A DNA stretch of 64,000 nucleotides from Mycosarcoma maydis (Eukaryota > Basidiomycota > Ustilaginomycetes > Ustilaginales). Of the stretch, positions 12,055 through 20,994 are shown piece after piece (the stretch's first letter is position 1; the number at the start of each line of letters is the position of its first letter). A program made the translations under genes and the position numbers. The stretch lies in NCBI RefSeq assembly GCF_000328475.2, contig NC_026490.1:310001-374000 (forward strand), in the 5' to 3' direction. The notes beneath the pieces are model-generated. The model had not been told where the DNA came from. It saw only the letters and a program-made list of their open reading frames with translations, and ran no database searches.

Positions 12055-12981
12055 ATGTCTTGGTTTTCATCACAGTGGGACCGATGGGCGAACGGCCCCA
12101 ATGGATTTTCGCGCTCCTCTAGTGGTGGTGATGCTCAGATTCGTAGGATCGAGGTGGTTTGGGGTCGAGAAAGGTATGTCGCGTATTCGGGCTTGATTGG
12201 TTTTGGCCCACGATACGAGGTGCTTGCTCATGCGGTTTGCTGACGTGCATGCGCCTCTTTTGATTCTCTCCACCGCTCTCGATCGCACAGACTACAAATC
12301 GTACTTGCACGTACAGCAGAGCCCGTGACACTTGGTGATCTGCGCCACGAAATCGCTTCGATTACGTCTCTGCCTTACGAAAAAATCAAACTTATCTACC
12401 GAGGACTCGTCCTGAAAGATGATCGACTTGCGCTTACCGCGTACGGTCTCTCTGAAGGCTCTCGTATTGGGCTGGTCGGGAGCCGAGACGAAGGCGATAA
12501 ACCCGGTGCAAAGACGTCCGTGGGTGTTGGAGCGTTGTCGGTGGGAGAGCAGAAAGCGCGTGAGAAAAAGGCCAAGGAGGCGGATACCAGCGAACAAGGA
12601 TTGATGTCGAGGATCACAGAAGCATTGGAGACCTCGAGGAAACAGCTATTCCCCCAAGTGGAGAGTGTAGAGCGAGCGGTCGCCTCTCAACAGGCAGGCA
12701 CGCCAACACAAGTGTCGGAAGCATCGACAAGAGCGCCATCGCGTGACCAAGCGGTCGCGTCAGCGACAGACGCAACATCGGAAGCCATGTCACATGAACA
12801 AATTACCGACGCACATCGAAGACTCTCAGAGCTGCTCTTGAGACAGCTTCTCGCGTTGGACTCGGTCAACGTCAACAGCGATACCACGCGACAGGCACGC
12901 AAGATCGCCGTCAAGCAAGTGCAGAGCCATCTCGATCGCCTCGATGCTGCGTATTCAGAGTACAAGAGCCGCCAGAAGTAG
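12055..12981 (+). CDS. ubiquitin-like plus BAG-domain Hsp70 co-chaperone
   Basis: BAG1-like nucleotide-exchange factor for Hsp70. Rebuilt as join(12055..12173,12291..12981), 269 residues. Exon 1 (starting MSWFSSQWDRW) ends at a GTATGT donor. The 117-base intron ends in CACAG, and the joined frame reads straight through a ubiquitin-like fold, roughly residues 30-110, with EVVWGRERLQIVLA, the sequence KLIYRGLVLKDD typical of ubiquitin-like domains, and GSRIGLVGS. A Lys/Ala linker follows. Residues about 190-265 form the helical BAG region, with AHRRLSELLLRQLLALDSV and KQVQSHLDRLDAA. There is no C- or N-terminal membrane segment, so it is not Snl1-like and is likely cytosolic or nuclear. The ATG at 12055 was chosen because the next in-frame upstream initiator is only a TTG. 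Confidence 0.82.
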
Positions 12982-13661
12982 AAGATTCCGTGTTCAAGCA
13001 AACAACGAGCGCAGTCGTTGTTCGTACACCTGTGCGAACGTGCTGGTGAAACACGCCCATCGATCCGTCTCGATCAATCCAACCGGTGTTTTGTTGTGTT
13101 GACCAGACGATGAGCAGCGATCAAAAGAGGTCTGTTGTGTGCGCTGATGGACAAGACGTGTCCTACCTTGCTTGTAGAGACTCTTGCGGCAAGATGCCGT
13201 GTCGAGTGATTTGGTGAGCAGCTCTAGCACATAGGATCAAAGGATCGGGCTGCGATCGGTGATGTGATAATTTCAACGCAAGAGATTTATCCGAAGGTCA
13301 TTGAAAAGTTGGGTTGGGTTCATCACGCATGGTTGGGTGATGCGATTTGTGTCTGTGACGAGTCACACGGCCAAGGCTCTAGACCGTCTTCGATGGAGCT
13401 GCAGCCTAGAGCGCAAAAGATGCACGGATAAAGCGCAAGAGCAGCGCTGCGCCATGATTTTCAGCACTCGTGATTCTTGATTCTTGATTGATTTGTGATT
13501 TGTGGTTTGTGGTTCACGATTCACGATTCGAGATTCGAGATTTGGATCTTCTTCGCAGCATCATTCCACTTTTGGCTCTTTCTCTGTTTGCCTCGACGTC
13601 TCTACTTGAAGACGTGTGACTCGATATCGAACGGAAAAGGCTACGCAAGCAATTGGTCAGG
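12982..13661 (+). other. spacer upstream of homoserine kinase
   Basis: 680 bases with a mixed TTCTTGATTCTTGATT / ACGATTC heptamer-like stretch at about 13465-13545. No gene seen. Confidence 0.5.
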
Positions 13662-14732
13662 ATGACGTCGACATCTCGCAAGTTCGTCATCAAAGTGCCG
13701 TGCACGTCGTCCAACATTGGTCCAGGGTTTGACGTCGTGGGACTTTCGCTGTCGCTCTACCTGACGTTGAAGGTGACAGTGGATGCTTCGGGCAGCAACA
13801 CGTCGCCGTTGCTGTCGTACACGGGGCTAGGCGCCGAGGAGGCGCCGTTGGATGCGTACAAGAACCTGACGACGCGTACTGCGCTCTACGTCTTGCGAAG
13901 CAACGGTGTGCGTGCATTTCCGAGGGGTGTAGAGATCAAAGTTGACAACCAAATACCGTTCGGGCGTGGACTTGGATCTTCAGGAGCAGCGGTGGTGGCA
14001 GGATTGCTGTTGGGAAACGAGCTGGGTGAGCTCAAGCTGCGCAAAGATCGGTTGCTGGACCATGCGCTCATGATCGAGCGCCATCCGGACAACGTGACTG
14101 CTGCGCTCATGGGCGGCTTCGTCGGCTCGTACCTGCTCGAACTCTCACCGGAAGAGGAAGAACGCCGTGACGTTCCACTGTCAGAAGTGATCCCTGAATA
14201 CCCTGCAAATGCATCGTTCGATTGGGGCACCGATCCGCCTTCCCCACCCCACCATATCGGTCACTACATCCGCTTTGGCTGGTCGCCACAGATCAAGGTG
14301 ATCGCCATCATCCCCGACTTCCAAGTGTCCACCGCTTCCGCCCGCTCGGTCCTTCCCGAATCCTACTCCAAAAAGGACCTCATCTTCAACCTACAGCGTC
14401 TAGCCGTGCTCACTACTGCACTCACCCGAAGCCCGCCAGACGCGTTCCTCATCTACCAAGCCATGCAGGACAAAGTTCACCAACCGTACCGCAAGAACTT
14501 GATCCCCGGTCTCCCAGACGTCTTGGCCAGCGTAACGCCCAAGACGCACCCAGGCCTTTTGGGTATCTGCCTCAGTGGCGCAGGCCCCACCATCTTGGCA
14601 TTGGCGACCGAGGGCGAGCAGAGAATCGCCGACGATGTCATCAAGACCTTCAGGGACAAGGGCGGTATCGAGAGGTGCGACGCCAAATTCTTGAGTGTTA
14701 CAGAAGACGGTGCTCAGGTGACCTACGAATAA
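13662..14732 (+). CDS. THR1: homoserine kinase
   Basis: GHMP-family kinase that phosphorylates homoserine to O-phosphohomoserine, the committed step of threonine synthesis in the cytosol. The frame is 356 residues, essentially the length of yeast Thr1, with no intron. The N-terminal signature VPCTSSNIGPGFD is typical of the family. The glycine-rich ATP-binding motif PFGRGLGSSGAAVVAG sits near residues 99-114, followed by IERHPDNVTAALMGGF. The C-terminal GHMP motif LSGAGPTILAL is near residue 305. The start is the ATG at 13662; the open frame extends 9 bases further only to a TTG. It converges on the dynein gene with 183 bases between the stop codons. Confidence 0.95.
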   Translation: MTSTSRKFVIKVPCTSSNIGPGFDVVGLSLSLYLTLKVTVDASGSNTSPLLSYTGLGAEEAPLDAYKNLTTRTALYVLRSNGVRAFPRGVEIKVDNQIPFGRGLGSSGAAVVAGLLLGNELGELKLRKDRLLDHALMIERHPDNVTAALMGGFVGSYLLELSPEEEERRDVPLSEVIPEYPANASFDWGTDPPSPPHHIGHYIRFGWSPQIKVIAIIPDFQVSTASARSVLPESYSKKDLIFNLQRLAVLTTALTRSPPDAFLIYQAMQDKVHQPYRKNLIPGLPDVLASVTPKTHPGLLGICLSGAGPTILALATEGEQRIADDVIKTFRDKGGIERCDAKFLSVTEDGAQVTYE

Positions 14733-14915
14733 CTTGACTCAACTTGACTCCGAGACTGTACATTTCTTTCGTCTGTAGAATGGCAAAAGGCAAGAGACGA
14801 AACGCGAAACGCGAAAGCCGAAATCCAATATGCATCACACCACACTGTAGAATTGCGAATTGTCAAGGTTGGTCTGGGTGTGATTGAGAGTTGGCGTTAC
14901 CCAAACGGCGCGGGT

Positions 14916-17072
14916 TCAGCGGGTGGATGGAACGGGTGTTGTGGCACTAGCTGCTAATAACCTCGCGATGACGGTCTGGAACAGGGCAACCTCTTCCTCG
15001 GGGGCGGTGCACAAGTTGTCGTTAACCTCGTACACATACACGACGCCGTCCGAGCCGCCAGTGGCTAGCTGACGTCCGGTTTTGCTCCAGGCCAACTTGT
15101 TCAACGCCTTTGCTCCGTCGCCACCTGTCGCATCGAGCGTCATCTCGGCTGCAGCGCTGCCGTTGGGCGTACAGGACGCATACACGCTAGCTACAGGTCG
15201 TTCGGTATCCACATTCAGATTGAACACGTCCAACCGACCCGTTCCGTCCACCTGGGCAAACACGGCTGGATGACACGTGGACCAACGCACATCGTAGATG
15301 TAATCGTTGGATTCTTCAAACGTGAGAATCGCTGGTACTGGCGCCGCTGCTCCACTTGCACCACTAGAAGTGGCTCTATTGGCTCCAGCGGACGCGCTCG
15401 GAACCACACCGGACGCTGTCGTTGAAGCCGCAGGTTTGAGCCTCCACAACCGACTCGTCCAATCCATACTGCTCGTTAGGAACAGGTCGCTGAAATCCAC
15501 GCTTCCGTTCAGAGGGTGAAAATCAATCCCCGTCACGGGCGCCACATGGCCCCGGTACACCTCGGCCATGTTCAAGCCAGCCTTTAGCCCAGCCCGATCA
15601 TACCTGTTGCCCGCATACACATTTCCGTCTTCGGATCCAACCAAGAAACTCGTCGTTTCCTGATCCACCACTCCCAAACTCGTCACTGCCACCTCGTCCG
15701 TTTTGGCATGCATCGTGTTGACCAACTCCAGCGTCTCCTGTGGTCTAGCGAGCATGTCGAGCATCCACCAGCAGATGGTTCCGTCGGTGCTCGCCGAAAC
15801 CAGGTTGTTGGCGTTGGCGCTGCCGATGATCTTGAGCCCGTATACAGGGTGCGTGTGCCCGGCAGCGGATAGCGGCGTTTTCAGGACTGGTAGGTGGCGA
15901 GCTCGAGTATCCCAGATCAGTATCTGCCCCGAATACGTACCTCCAACGATGAGGTTTGGGTGAAAGGGAGAAAAGATGACCGAAACCACATCCGTTTGTG
16001 CATGAAACACAAATTCGGGCCTCTCGCCCAAATGCATGTTCCACACAGCTACTAAACCGTCCGGTGCATCTTCGTTGGTTGGATCGCGATTGTACGCGAC
16101 AACGCACAATTCCGGATACTTGGTAGACCAGTCAATCGCCGTCACGCTTCGATTGCTCAACATCTTATCCGCCATCCCGAAGCGGCGAGCTAGTCGAAGC
16201 TGTGAGCGGCTATCTGTCGAGAGTGAATCGTCGGCCGAGATGCGGTAGTCTCGCATGTAGTCGTACCTATCCGTCAATGCGCGTTCAACAATCTTGCTCG
16301 ATTGTTGCACAAAATCGCTGAAGTCCTGCGCAGAGTAGACGGCGAGTCGTTCTTCGTCGCTTAGCTCTCGCAGCTGTTGTGCGATTTCCTGCTCCAACCT
16401 TTGTTCTTCCTGTCGTGCTGCTAGATCGGCTTGGTGTTCGGCTAAGATCTTGGCTCGAAGCGATTCTTCGGTTTCCTTTGTGAGGCGCGCTTCTGCTACG
16501 ACGCCGCCAGAGGCGCCGCCTGAGGTGAAATCCCGCGGGGAGTATTCATCGTCAGAATCACCTACGGCAGTGGTTTGAACCTCCTTGGTATAAAAGACAC
16601 GTTGCTTTTGGGGTAGTTCGAACAGCTCCGTTTCCACATCGATAAGTTCGAGCGGTGCAGACGTAGCTAGCGCGTCTCCGATCGGAGTTGTTGTCGCCGT
16701 TGGCGCACCTTGGGTAGATGGCAATTCACTTTCGCTCCCACCGAAGTCCGAAGAGGGCGGATCATTGCTGCCACTCACCGCTCTACTTGTCACAAGCAAG
16801 CTTTTTCGCGGCGATGATGCCTCTGTCCCAATGATCGAAGAGCGCGAACTGCGAGATGGACCACTTTGACCCGAGATGAGCGAGTTGACGAGATCATCGA
16901 GATCCTTTCTCGAGGAAGTGGAAGTGGAGCTCTCTTGGATAGCGGAGGAGGTGGATTTGAGACGTTGTGCACGTTCCTCTCGTTGACGACGAATTTCCTC
17001 GAGCTTGGCTTTCTTGGCTTCGATTTGCGCTTTGCGATGCGCAACGGAGGAGGCCGATGAGGAGAAAGACAT
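14916..17072 (-). CDS. cytoplasmic dynein intermediate chain
   Basis: WD-repeat intermediate chain of the dynein motor, needed in fungi for nuclear migration and endosome transport. 718 residues in one exon, start codon CAT on the + strand at 17070-17072. Residues about 12-40 form a charged coiled coil (AKKAKLEEIRRQREER), the region that binds p150-Glued/NudE in this family. A Ser-rich linker follows. Residues 157-170 include YTKEVQTT, which resembles the LC8 light-chain site of animal intermediate chains. From about residue 290 the protein is a WD40 propeller, with repeats such as LIVGGTYSGQILIWDTR, NNLVSASTDGTICWW and TGGSDGVVYVYEV. Length and order fit the family. It shares a 618-base divergent promoter region with PRP38. 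Confidence 0.93.
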   Translation of the reverse strand: MSFSSSASSVAHRKAQIEAKKAKLEEIRRQREERAQRLKSTSSAIQESSTSTSSRKDLDDLVNSLISGQSGPSRSSRSSIIGTEASSPRKSLLVTSRAVSGSNDPPSSDFGGSESELPSTQGAPTATTTPIGDALATSAPLELIDVETELFELPQKQRVFYTKEVQTTAVGDSDDEYSPRDFTSGGASGGVVAEARLTKETEESLRAKILAEHQADLAARQEEQRLEQEIAQQLRELSDEERLAVYSAQDFSDFVQQSSKIVERALTDRYDYMRDYRISADDSLSTDSRSQLRLARRFGMADKMLSNRSVTAIDWSTKYPELCVVAYNRDPTNEDAPDGLVAVWNMHLGERPEFVFHAQTDVVSVIFSPFHPNLIVGGTYSGQILIWDTRARHLPVLKTPLSAAGHTHPVYGLKIIGSANANNLVSASTDGTICWWMLDMLARPQETLELVNTMHAKTDEVAVTSLGVVDQETTSFLVGSEDGNVYAGNRYDRAGLKAGLNMAEVYRGHVAPVTGIDFHPLNGSVDFSDLFLTSSMDWTSRLWRLKPAASTTASGVVPSASAGANRATSSGASGAAAPVPAILTFEESNDYIYDVRWSTCHPAVFAQVDGTGRLDVFNLNVDTERPVASVYASCTPNGSAAAEMTLDATGGDGAKALNKLAWSKTGRQLATGGSDGVVYVYEVNDNLCTAPEEEVALFQTVIARLLAASATTPVPSTR

Positions 17073-17690
17073 GTTGTATCAGCTTACGTGCGCGGCAGAG
17101 CGCGGCAGAGCGCGGCGCAGATCGACACTGTCCCGAATACGGCAGCTGTACGGGCGCCGCTGTCCAAGATTTCGGTGCTATCGTGAGGTTCGTGTTGGGA
17201 TGAAGATGATGGCAGAACACAATCAAGAAGCAGACTCCGAACGAGGATGGCTGTTGCATGTGTGCGTGTGTGCTGGTCCTCATCCTCACCACTAACGCTG
17301 AACAGCCAACGTGGAAAGACCAACACTCACGACTCACGACTCTGTGACTCTGTGACTGTGACTTGAACCAACCGTGAAGCACGAAGCGGGAACGCGTTTG
17401 GGGCGTGCAACGTGCGATGTTTTCTCAGATGTCTGTAGTATAGGTGTAACAGTCGTACCCAAATTCTCAGTTGTGAGTCGTTCGTGATCCGATTCGTGAT
17501 TCGTGATTCGTGATTCCTGTGAGTTATGTGCATGTGACGTGTGGAGGACTGCGTTCAGCGGGGCTGAAGCAACGTGACTTTGCAAAGATTCGTGATTCGT
17601 GATTGGACGCTGTTGTTCTCGATCAACATCGTCATCCGCCTACTCGATCGCCTACGCTTGAGCTTCACAGTGGTTTCTGATTGTGCAACT
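17073..17690. other. divergent promoter region, dynein chain / PRP38
   Basis: Contains a duplicated GCGGCAGAGC motif near 17091-17115, heptamer copies at 17480-17520 and 17588-17602, and presumably both promoters. No gene seen. Confidence 0.55.
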
Positions 17691-18788
17691 ATGGCGAACG
17701 CAACGATTCGCGGCGCGGTCAGCATCCACGGCACGAATCCGCAATTCCTTATCGAAAAACCAGTGCGTGCACGGATCTACGAGTCGCCTTTCTGGAAAGA
17801 ACACTGCTTTGCGCTTTCCGCAGCCACCATCCTCCCGCTCGCGGTCTCGCTCAACCATATAGGTGGACTGGTGGGTCTACAAAGACCGTCTCACTTCCTC
17901 TGCTTGCTCCAAAAGCTGTTGCAGATTCAGCCTGAACCGGCTATCATCAACGCGTATCTCGAAGCACGAGAGTTCAAGTACCTTGGAGCGCTCACGGCGT
18001 TTTACATTCGATTGACATACACCTCTAAACATGTCTACACATTGCTAGAGCCAATGCTGGAAGATGGAAGGAAGTTGAGATGGAGATCAGGCGATGGAGC
18101 GTACGAGATACTCCATATGGACGAATGGGTAGATATGTTGTTGAGAGAGGAACGTGTATGCGATATCATCCTGCCTAGGTTGACGCGGAGGGATGTGTGT
18201 GAGACGAGAGATGGATTGTTGCCGAGGATCAGCAAGCTCGAAACATCCCTCTTGAAGGCATTACAGGCTGGAGAGCGGACGGACAGTAGCGACGACGAAC
18301 ATAGTGATGCCGACGAGGACGGTATGTTGAATCTCACAAGGTGCAAGTTGGAACGACTCAAGCAGGCTACGCATACATGGCGAAAATCGTCACCACAGCC
18401 AGGCTATGCCTACGACGTTGAAGCCGAGTATACGTCGCAAGAAGACTCGGATGGTGAAGCGTCGACAAGACCGAGGTTTATCTCGCCCAGTCCGAGCGTT
18501 TCCCCCGATCGACAGTTGCAATCGCGTGCGCGTGACCAAGCCGCATACCTGTCGAGATCTCCAAGTCGCTCGCCAGATCGGCAAACATATGTCTCCAGAA
18601 GTCCTTCTCTCTCACCCGATCGTCAACTCTCATATGTGGACGGCGAAGAGCGCCAAGAAGCGTATATCTCTCGTTCACCTTCGCGCTCACCCGATCGTCA
18701 ACTCTCAGATCTCTCAGATGTGGACGGCGAAGAGCGCCAAGAAGCGTACATCTCTCGTTCACCTTCGCGCTCACCTGATCGTTCCTAG
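17691..18788 (+). CDS. PRP38: pre-mRNA splicing factor PRP38
   Basis: U4/U6.U5 tri-snRNP component needed for spliceosome activation. 365 residues, single exon. The PRP38 domain occupies about residues 8-185: IHGTNPQFLIEKPVRARIYE near the start, FLCLLQKLLQIQPEP, FKYLGALTAFYIRLT, and ERVCDIILPRLTRRDV, all close to the human protein. An acidic segment (SSDDEHSDADED) follows. The last about 90 residues are an SR-like tail built from repeats of SRSPSRSPDRQ, reminiscent of the RS tail of metazoan PRP38A. Its last part is an 84-base tandem duplication in frame (18636-18719 and 18720-18785). The ATG at 17691 was chosen because the conserved N-terminus MANATIRGAVSIHGTN starts there. Confidence 0.93.
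   Translation: MANATIRGAVSIHGTNPQFLIEKPVRARIYESPFWKEHCFALSAATILPLAVSLNHIGGLVGLQRPSHFLCLLQKLLQIQPEPAIINAYLEAREFKYLGALTAFYIRLTYTSKHVYTLLEPMLEDGRKLRWRSGDGAYEILHMDEWVDMLLREERVCDIILPRLTRRDVCETRDGLLPRISKLETSLLKALQAGERTDSSDDEHSDADEDGMLNLTRCKLERLKQATHTWRKSSPQPGYAYDVEAEYTSQEDSDGEASTRPRFISPSPSVSPDRQLQSRARDQAAYLSRSPSRSPDRQTYVSRSPSLSPDRQLSYVDGEERQEAYISRSPSRSPDRQLSDLSDVDGEERQEAYISRSPSRSPDRS
18636..18785 (+). repeat. 84-base in-frame tandem duplication in PRP38 tail
   Basis: The 84-base unit (28 codons, VDGEERQEAYISRSPSRSPD followed by a short linker) occurs once in full and once cut short by the stop codon. The copies differ at only a few positions, so the duplication looks young. Confidence 0.88.
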
Positions 18789-18992
18789 TTGCACTGCATT
18801 CTCCTGACTCATCCAAGCTGTACTTGTTTCCATCGCATCTGTGTTTTTTTTCTGTACACTCAACAGCCACGTGCACCATGCTTACTTTCATCTACTCGAC
18901 CTCACCATGCGTCCTTTGGCTTTCACGAAGCAAACAGTGTTGGAAAGGCAGATGGCGATCGAGCTGCACAAGGTGGATTCGGAAATCGTCTA

Positions 18993-19751
18993 TTAGTAGT
19001 ATGGCGTATTAGCAGACGGCGTCGCTTGACGGGATGAGCTTCTCTGAGCACTGGCACCACTTTGAATCAAGTCGTCCTTGCAGTCGTCTTCTTCTACTTC
19101 TACATCGTACCGCTCTGTTTGGTCTTGCTGGTTGTGTTGCAGTAGCTCTACTTGCTCGGCTCTCTCGGCGCTCGTCACTGAAGAACGCGCAGTCGACCAC
19201 GAGACCGTGTAGACATCTGTCAATACATGTCCGAGCGCCAGTCCGCTCACTACGGACAGCAACATCATCCAATCCATCCCCATGCCGATGATCATGAGCA
19301 CATACCGCAGAAGCGTGGCTGAAAAGTACACGGCTGTTCTCAAGACGAGTCGAATCTTGGATCTATGCATGTGGTCGGTTTCGATGTGGTCTGCTTGGGC
19401 GGGTAGGTGGATGTACACGCTACAGTCGCTCGAGCCAACCAAACCTTTACGTCGAGCGCGCGCCTTGGTTGGGTGCGAGACCGATGTTGGTCGGAGCGCA
19501 AGTTTGTGATCCAATACAAAGCTGAGCCACCTCTCGAGAAGCGCCGTTGTAAAGATGAACGCGCAAGCGACGAGGAACGTGGTTCGACTGTAGATGCGGA
19601 ATGTGGGAAACAGGAACGCCTCGCCCGAAGAAGCGTCGTTGCTGAAGGGCGAGAAGAGCGATGTATGCAGATACGGTTTCCATCCTTGCATGTCTGACGA
19701 TCCGGTGGCCATGCCCATTTTCGAGGAAGAAGTGGCGGACGACATGTCCAT
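18993..19751 (-). CDS. Ctr-family copper transporter
   Basis: Trimeric high-affinity or vacuolar copper (I) permease family. 252 residues from the ATG at 19751; the open frame runs upstream only to a TTG. The extreme N-terminus is Met-rich with paired MxM motifs (MDM, MGM), typical of copper-capturing ectodomains. Three hydrophobic segments follow: TFLVACAFIFTTALL (TM1), and a pair around LLRYVLMIIGMGMDWMML and SVVSGLALGHVL. The family hallmarks MxxxM (MIIGM, TM2) and GxxxG (GLALG, TM3) are both visible. A basic loop separates TM1 and TM2. The C-terminus is polar and lacks an obvious Cys-His motif. It lies immediately downstream of the His-rich secreted protein gene, on the same strand. Confidence 0.85.
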   Translation of the reverse strand: MDMSSATSSSKMGMATGSSDMQGWKPYLHTSLFSPFSNDASSGEAFLFPTFRIYSRTTFLVACAFIFTTALLERWLSFVLDHKLALRPTSVSHPTKARARRKGLVGSSDCSVYIHLPAQADHIETDHMHRSKIRLVLRTAVYFSATLLRYVLMIIGMGMDWMMLLSVVSGLALGHVLTDVYTVSWSTARSSVTSAERAEQVELLQHNQQDQTERYDVEVEEDDCKDDLIQSGASAQRSSSRQATPSANTPYY

Positions 19752-19969
19752 CTTGGCGATACAACAAGTCACGGATGTGCGTTGCGAAGCGAGGTCTTGC
19801 TGCAATGGATCGTGGTGGTTGATGCTGTTATGCGGATGTGGGTGATGTGCTTGACTGGTGGTAGGACAAGGATGAATCAGACACCTGACATATGCGCTCC
19901 GTTACGACGAAAGTAGGGGCACGTTGCACACGAGTCGTGCAGATATGAAGTGCAAGCTTGCACGCGCCC

Positions 19970-20004
19970 CGCTCCGCTCCGCCGCTCCGCTCCGCCGCTC
20001 CGCG
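19970..20004. repeat. CCGCTC-rich tandem tract
   Basis: Alternating CGCTC and CGCCGCTC units, almost pure GC/T, directly after the palindrome TGCAAGCTTGCA. Confidence 0.8.
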
Positions 20005-20707
20005 TGGGCGTTGTCGGTGGCGTCGACTCAGTGTCACGCACTACCGCGAGGCAGTGCGTCTCGTCGCAGTCGCAATTGGATGCCAAGCGTCGGCTGGCTT
20101 GGCCATCCTTCGGACGGCAACCTTGGATAAGTCGGTTGCGACCATGTGGAGTGACGAGGCCATGAGGATCGTGCTCAACGCCGCTGGCGGTCAGTGCTTA
20201 GCGCATGTACATGTGGGCGAATCAAGTGTCCGAAACACATTCGTGATTCACATTCACGATTGCAACGTCACTCGTGACTATGACTTGCACAGTCCATCTT
20301 GGCACCCAAAGAAAAGTCGCGAGGAAGCTGACTGACACCTTACTTCGAGCAAACGTAACAGCGTGGACATAATCATGAATCATGAATTCAACCACAAAAT
20401 TGGGGAGCAGAAATTCACGATTCGTGTTTCGTTTGCTTTTGGTCGTTGCTCACAGCGTCGTCCTCTGCGCGAATCACAAATGTGAATCTTACTTCACAGT
20501 CACTCGTGACAAGCAACAATCGTGAATCACGAGAATGCGCCAACCCCATCACAAAAGGGACACATTCACGATTCCTGATTGGATCGGCGCGATCGACCAG
20601 ATCAGCTGCACGATGTGCGACTGACACGAAGCGCCAAGATGTTCTCAAAATCGCAATCGTGAATCACGAGAATCTTGAATGTCTGCAATGTCGTGAGTTA
20701 GGGCTAA

Positions 20708-20794
20708 ACTGAGCGTAACTATACATCACCCATGCAATCTTGGGCTTGCATGCTTGGATGGAGCCTGGTGCGTGATGGATAGCTACGCTCAACT
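20708..20794. mobile_element. foldback / MITE-like inverted repeat
   Basis: The 22-23 base arms at 20708-20729 and 20772-20794 are complementary apart from two mismatches and one indel. Inside lies a second stem, CATGCAA...TTGCATG, at 20731-20752. A relative of the right arm and its flank recurs at about 40499-40560. This is consistent with a small non-autonomous element, but no target-site duplication is evident. Confidence 0.5.
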
Positions 20795-20994
20795 GAGTGC
20801 GCAGTGTGTTTCGGCAGATTCGCGTCGTGTGCAGAGCATTGGAATAGGCCACTCGACGGCATCCCAGACCATCGACATCAGTCGTACGTCTCATCACTGG
20901 ACTAGTCAACCTTGTGGATCTCACGCCAACGCCACAGTTTGCGCTTCACGAAGCACCACGCACTGTGCACACTATGACATGTTTGGGCTGGACA

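Larger units (their letters stand above)
19752..20994. other. repeat-rich spacer between Ctr and His-rich genes
   Basis: 1.24 kb with a 12-base perfect palindrome (19951-19962), a CGCTC-rich tract, heptamers near 20240, 20400-20430 and 20515-20535, and an 87-base foldback (20708-20794). No gene seen. Confidence 0.6.
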
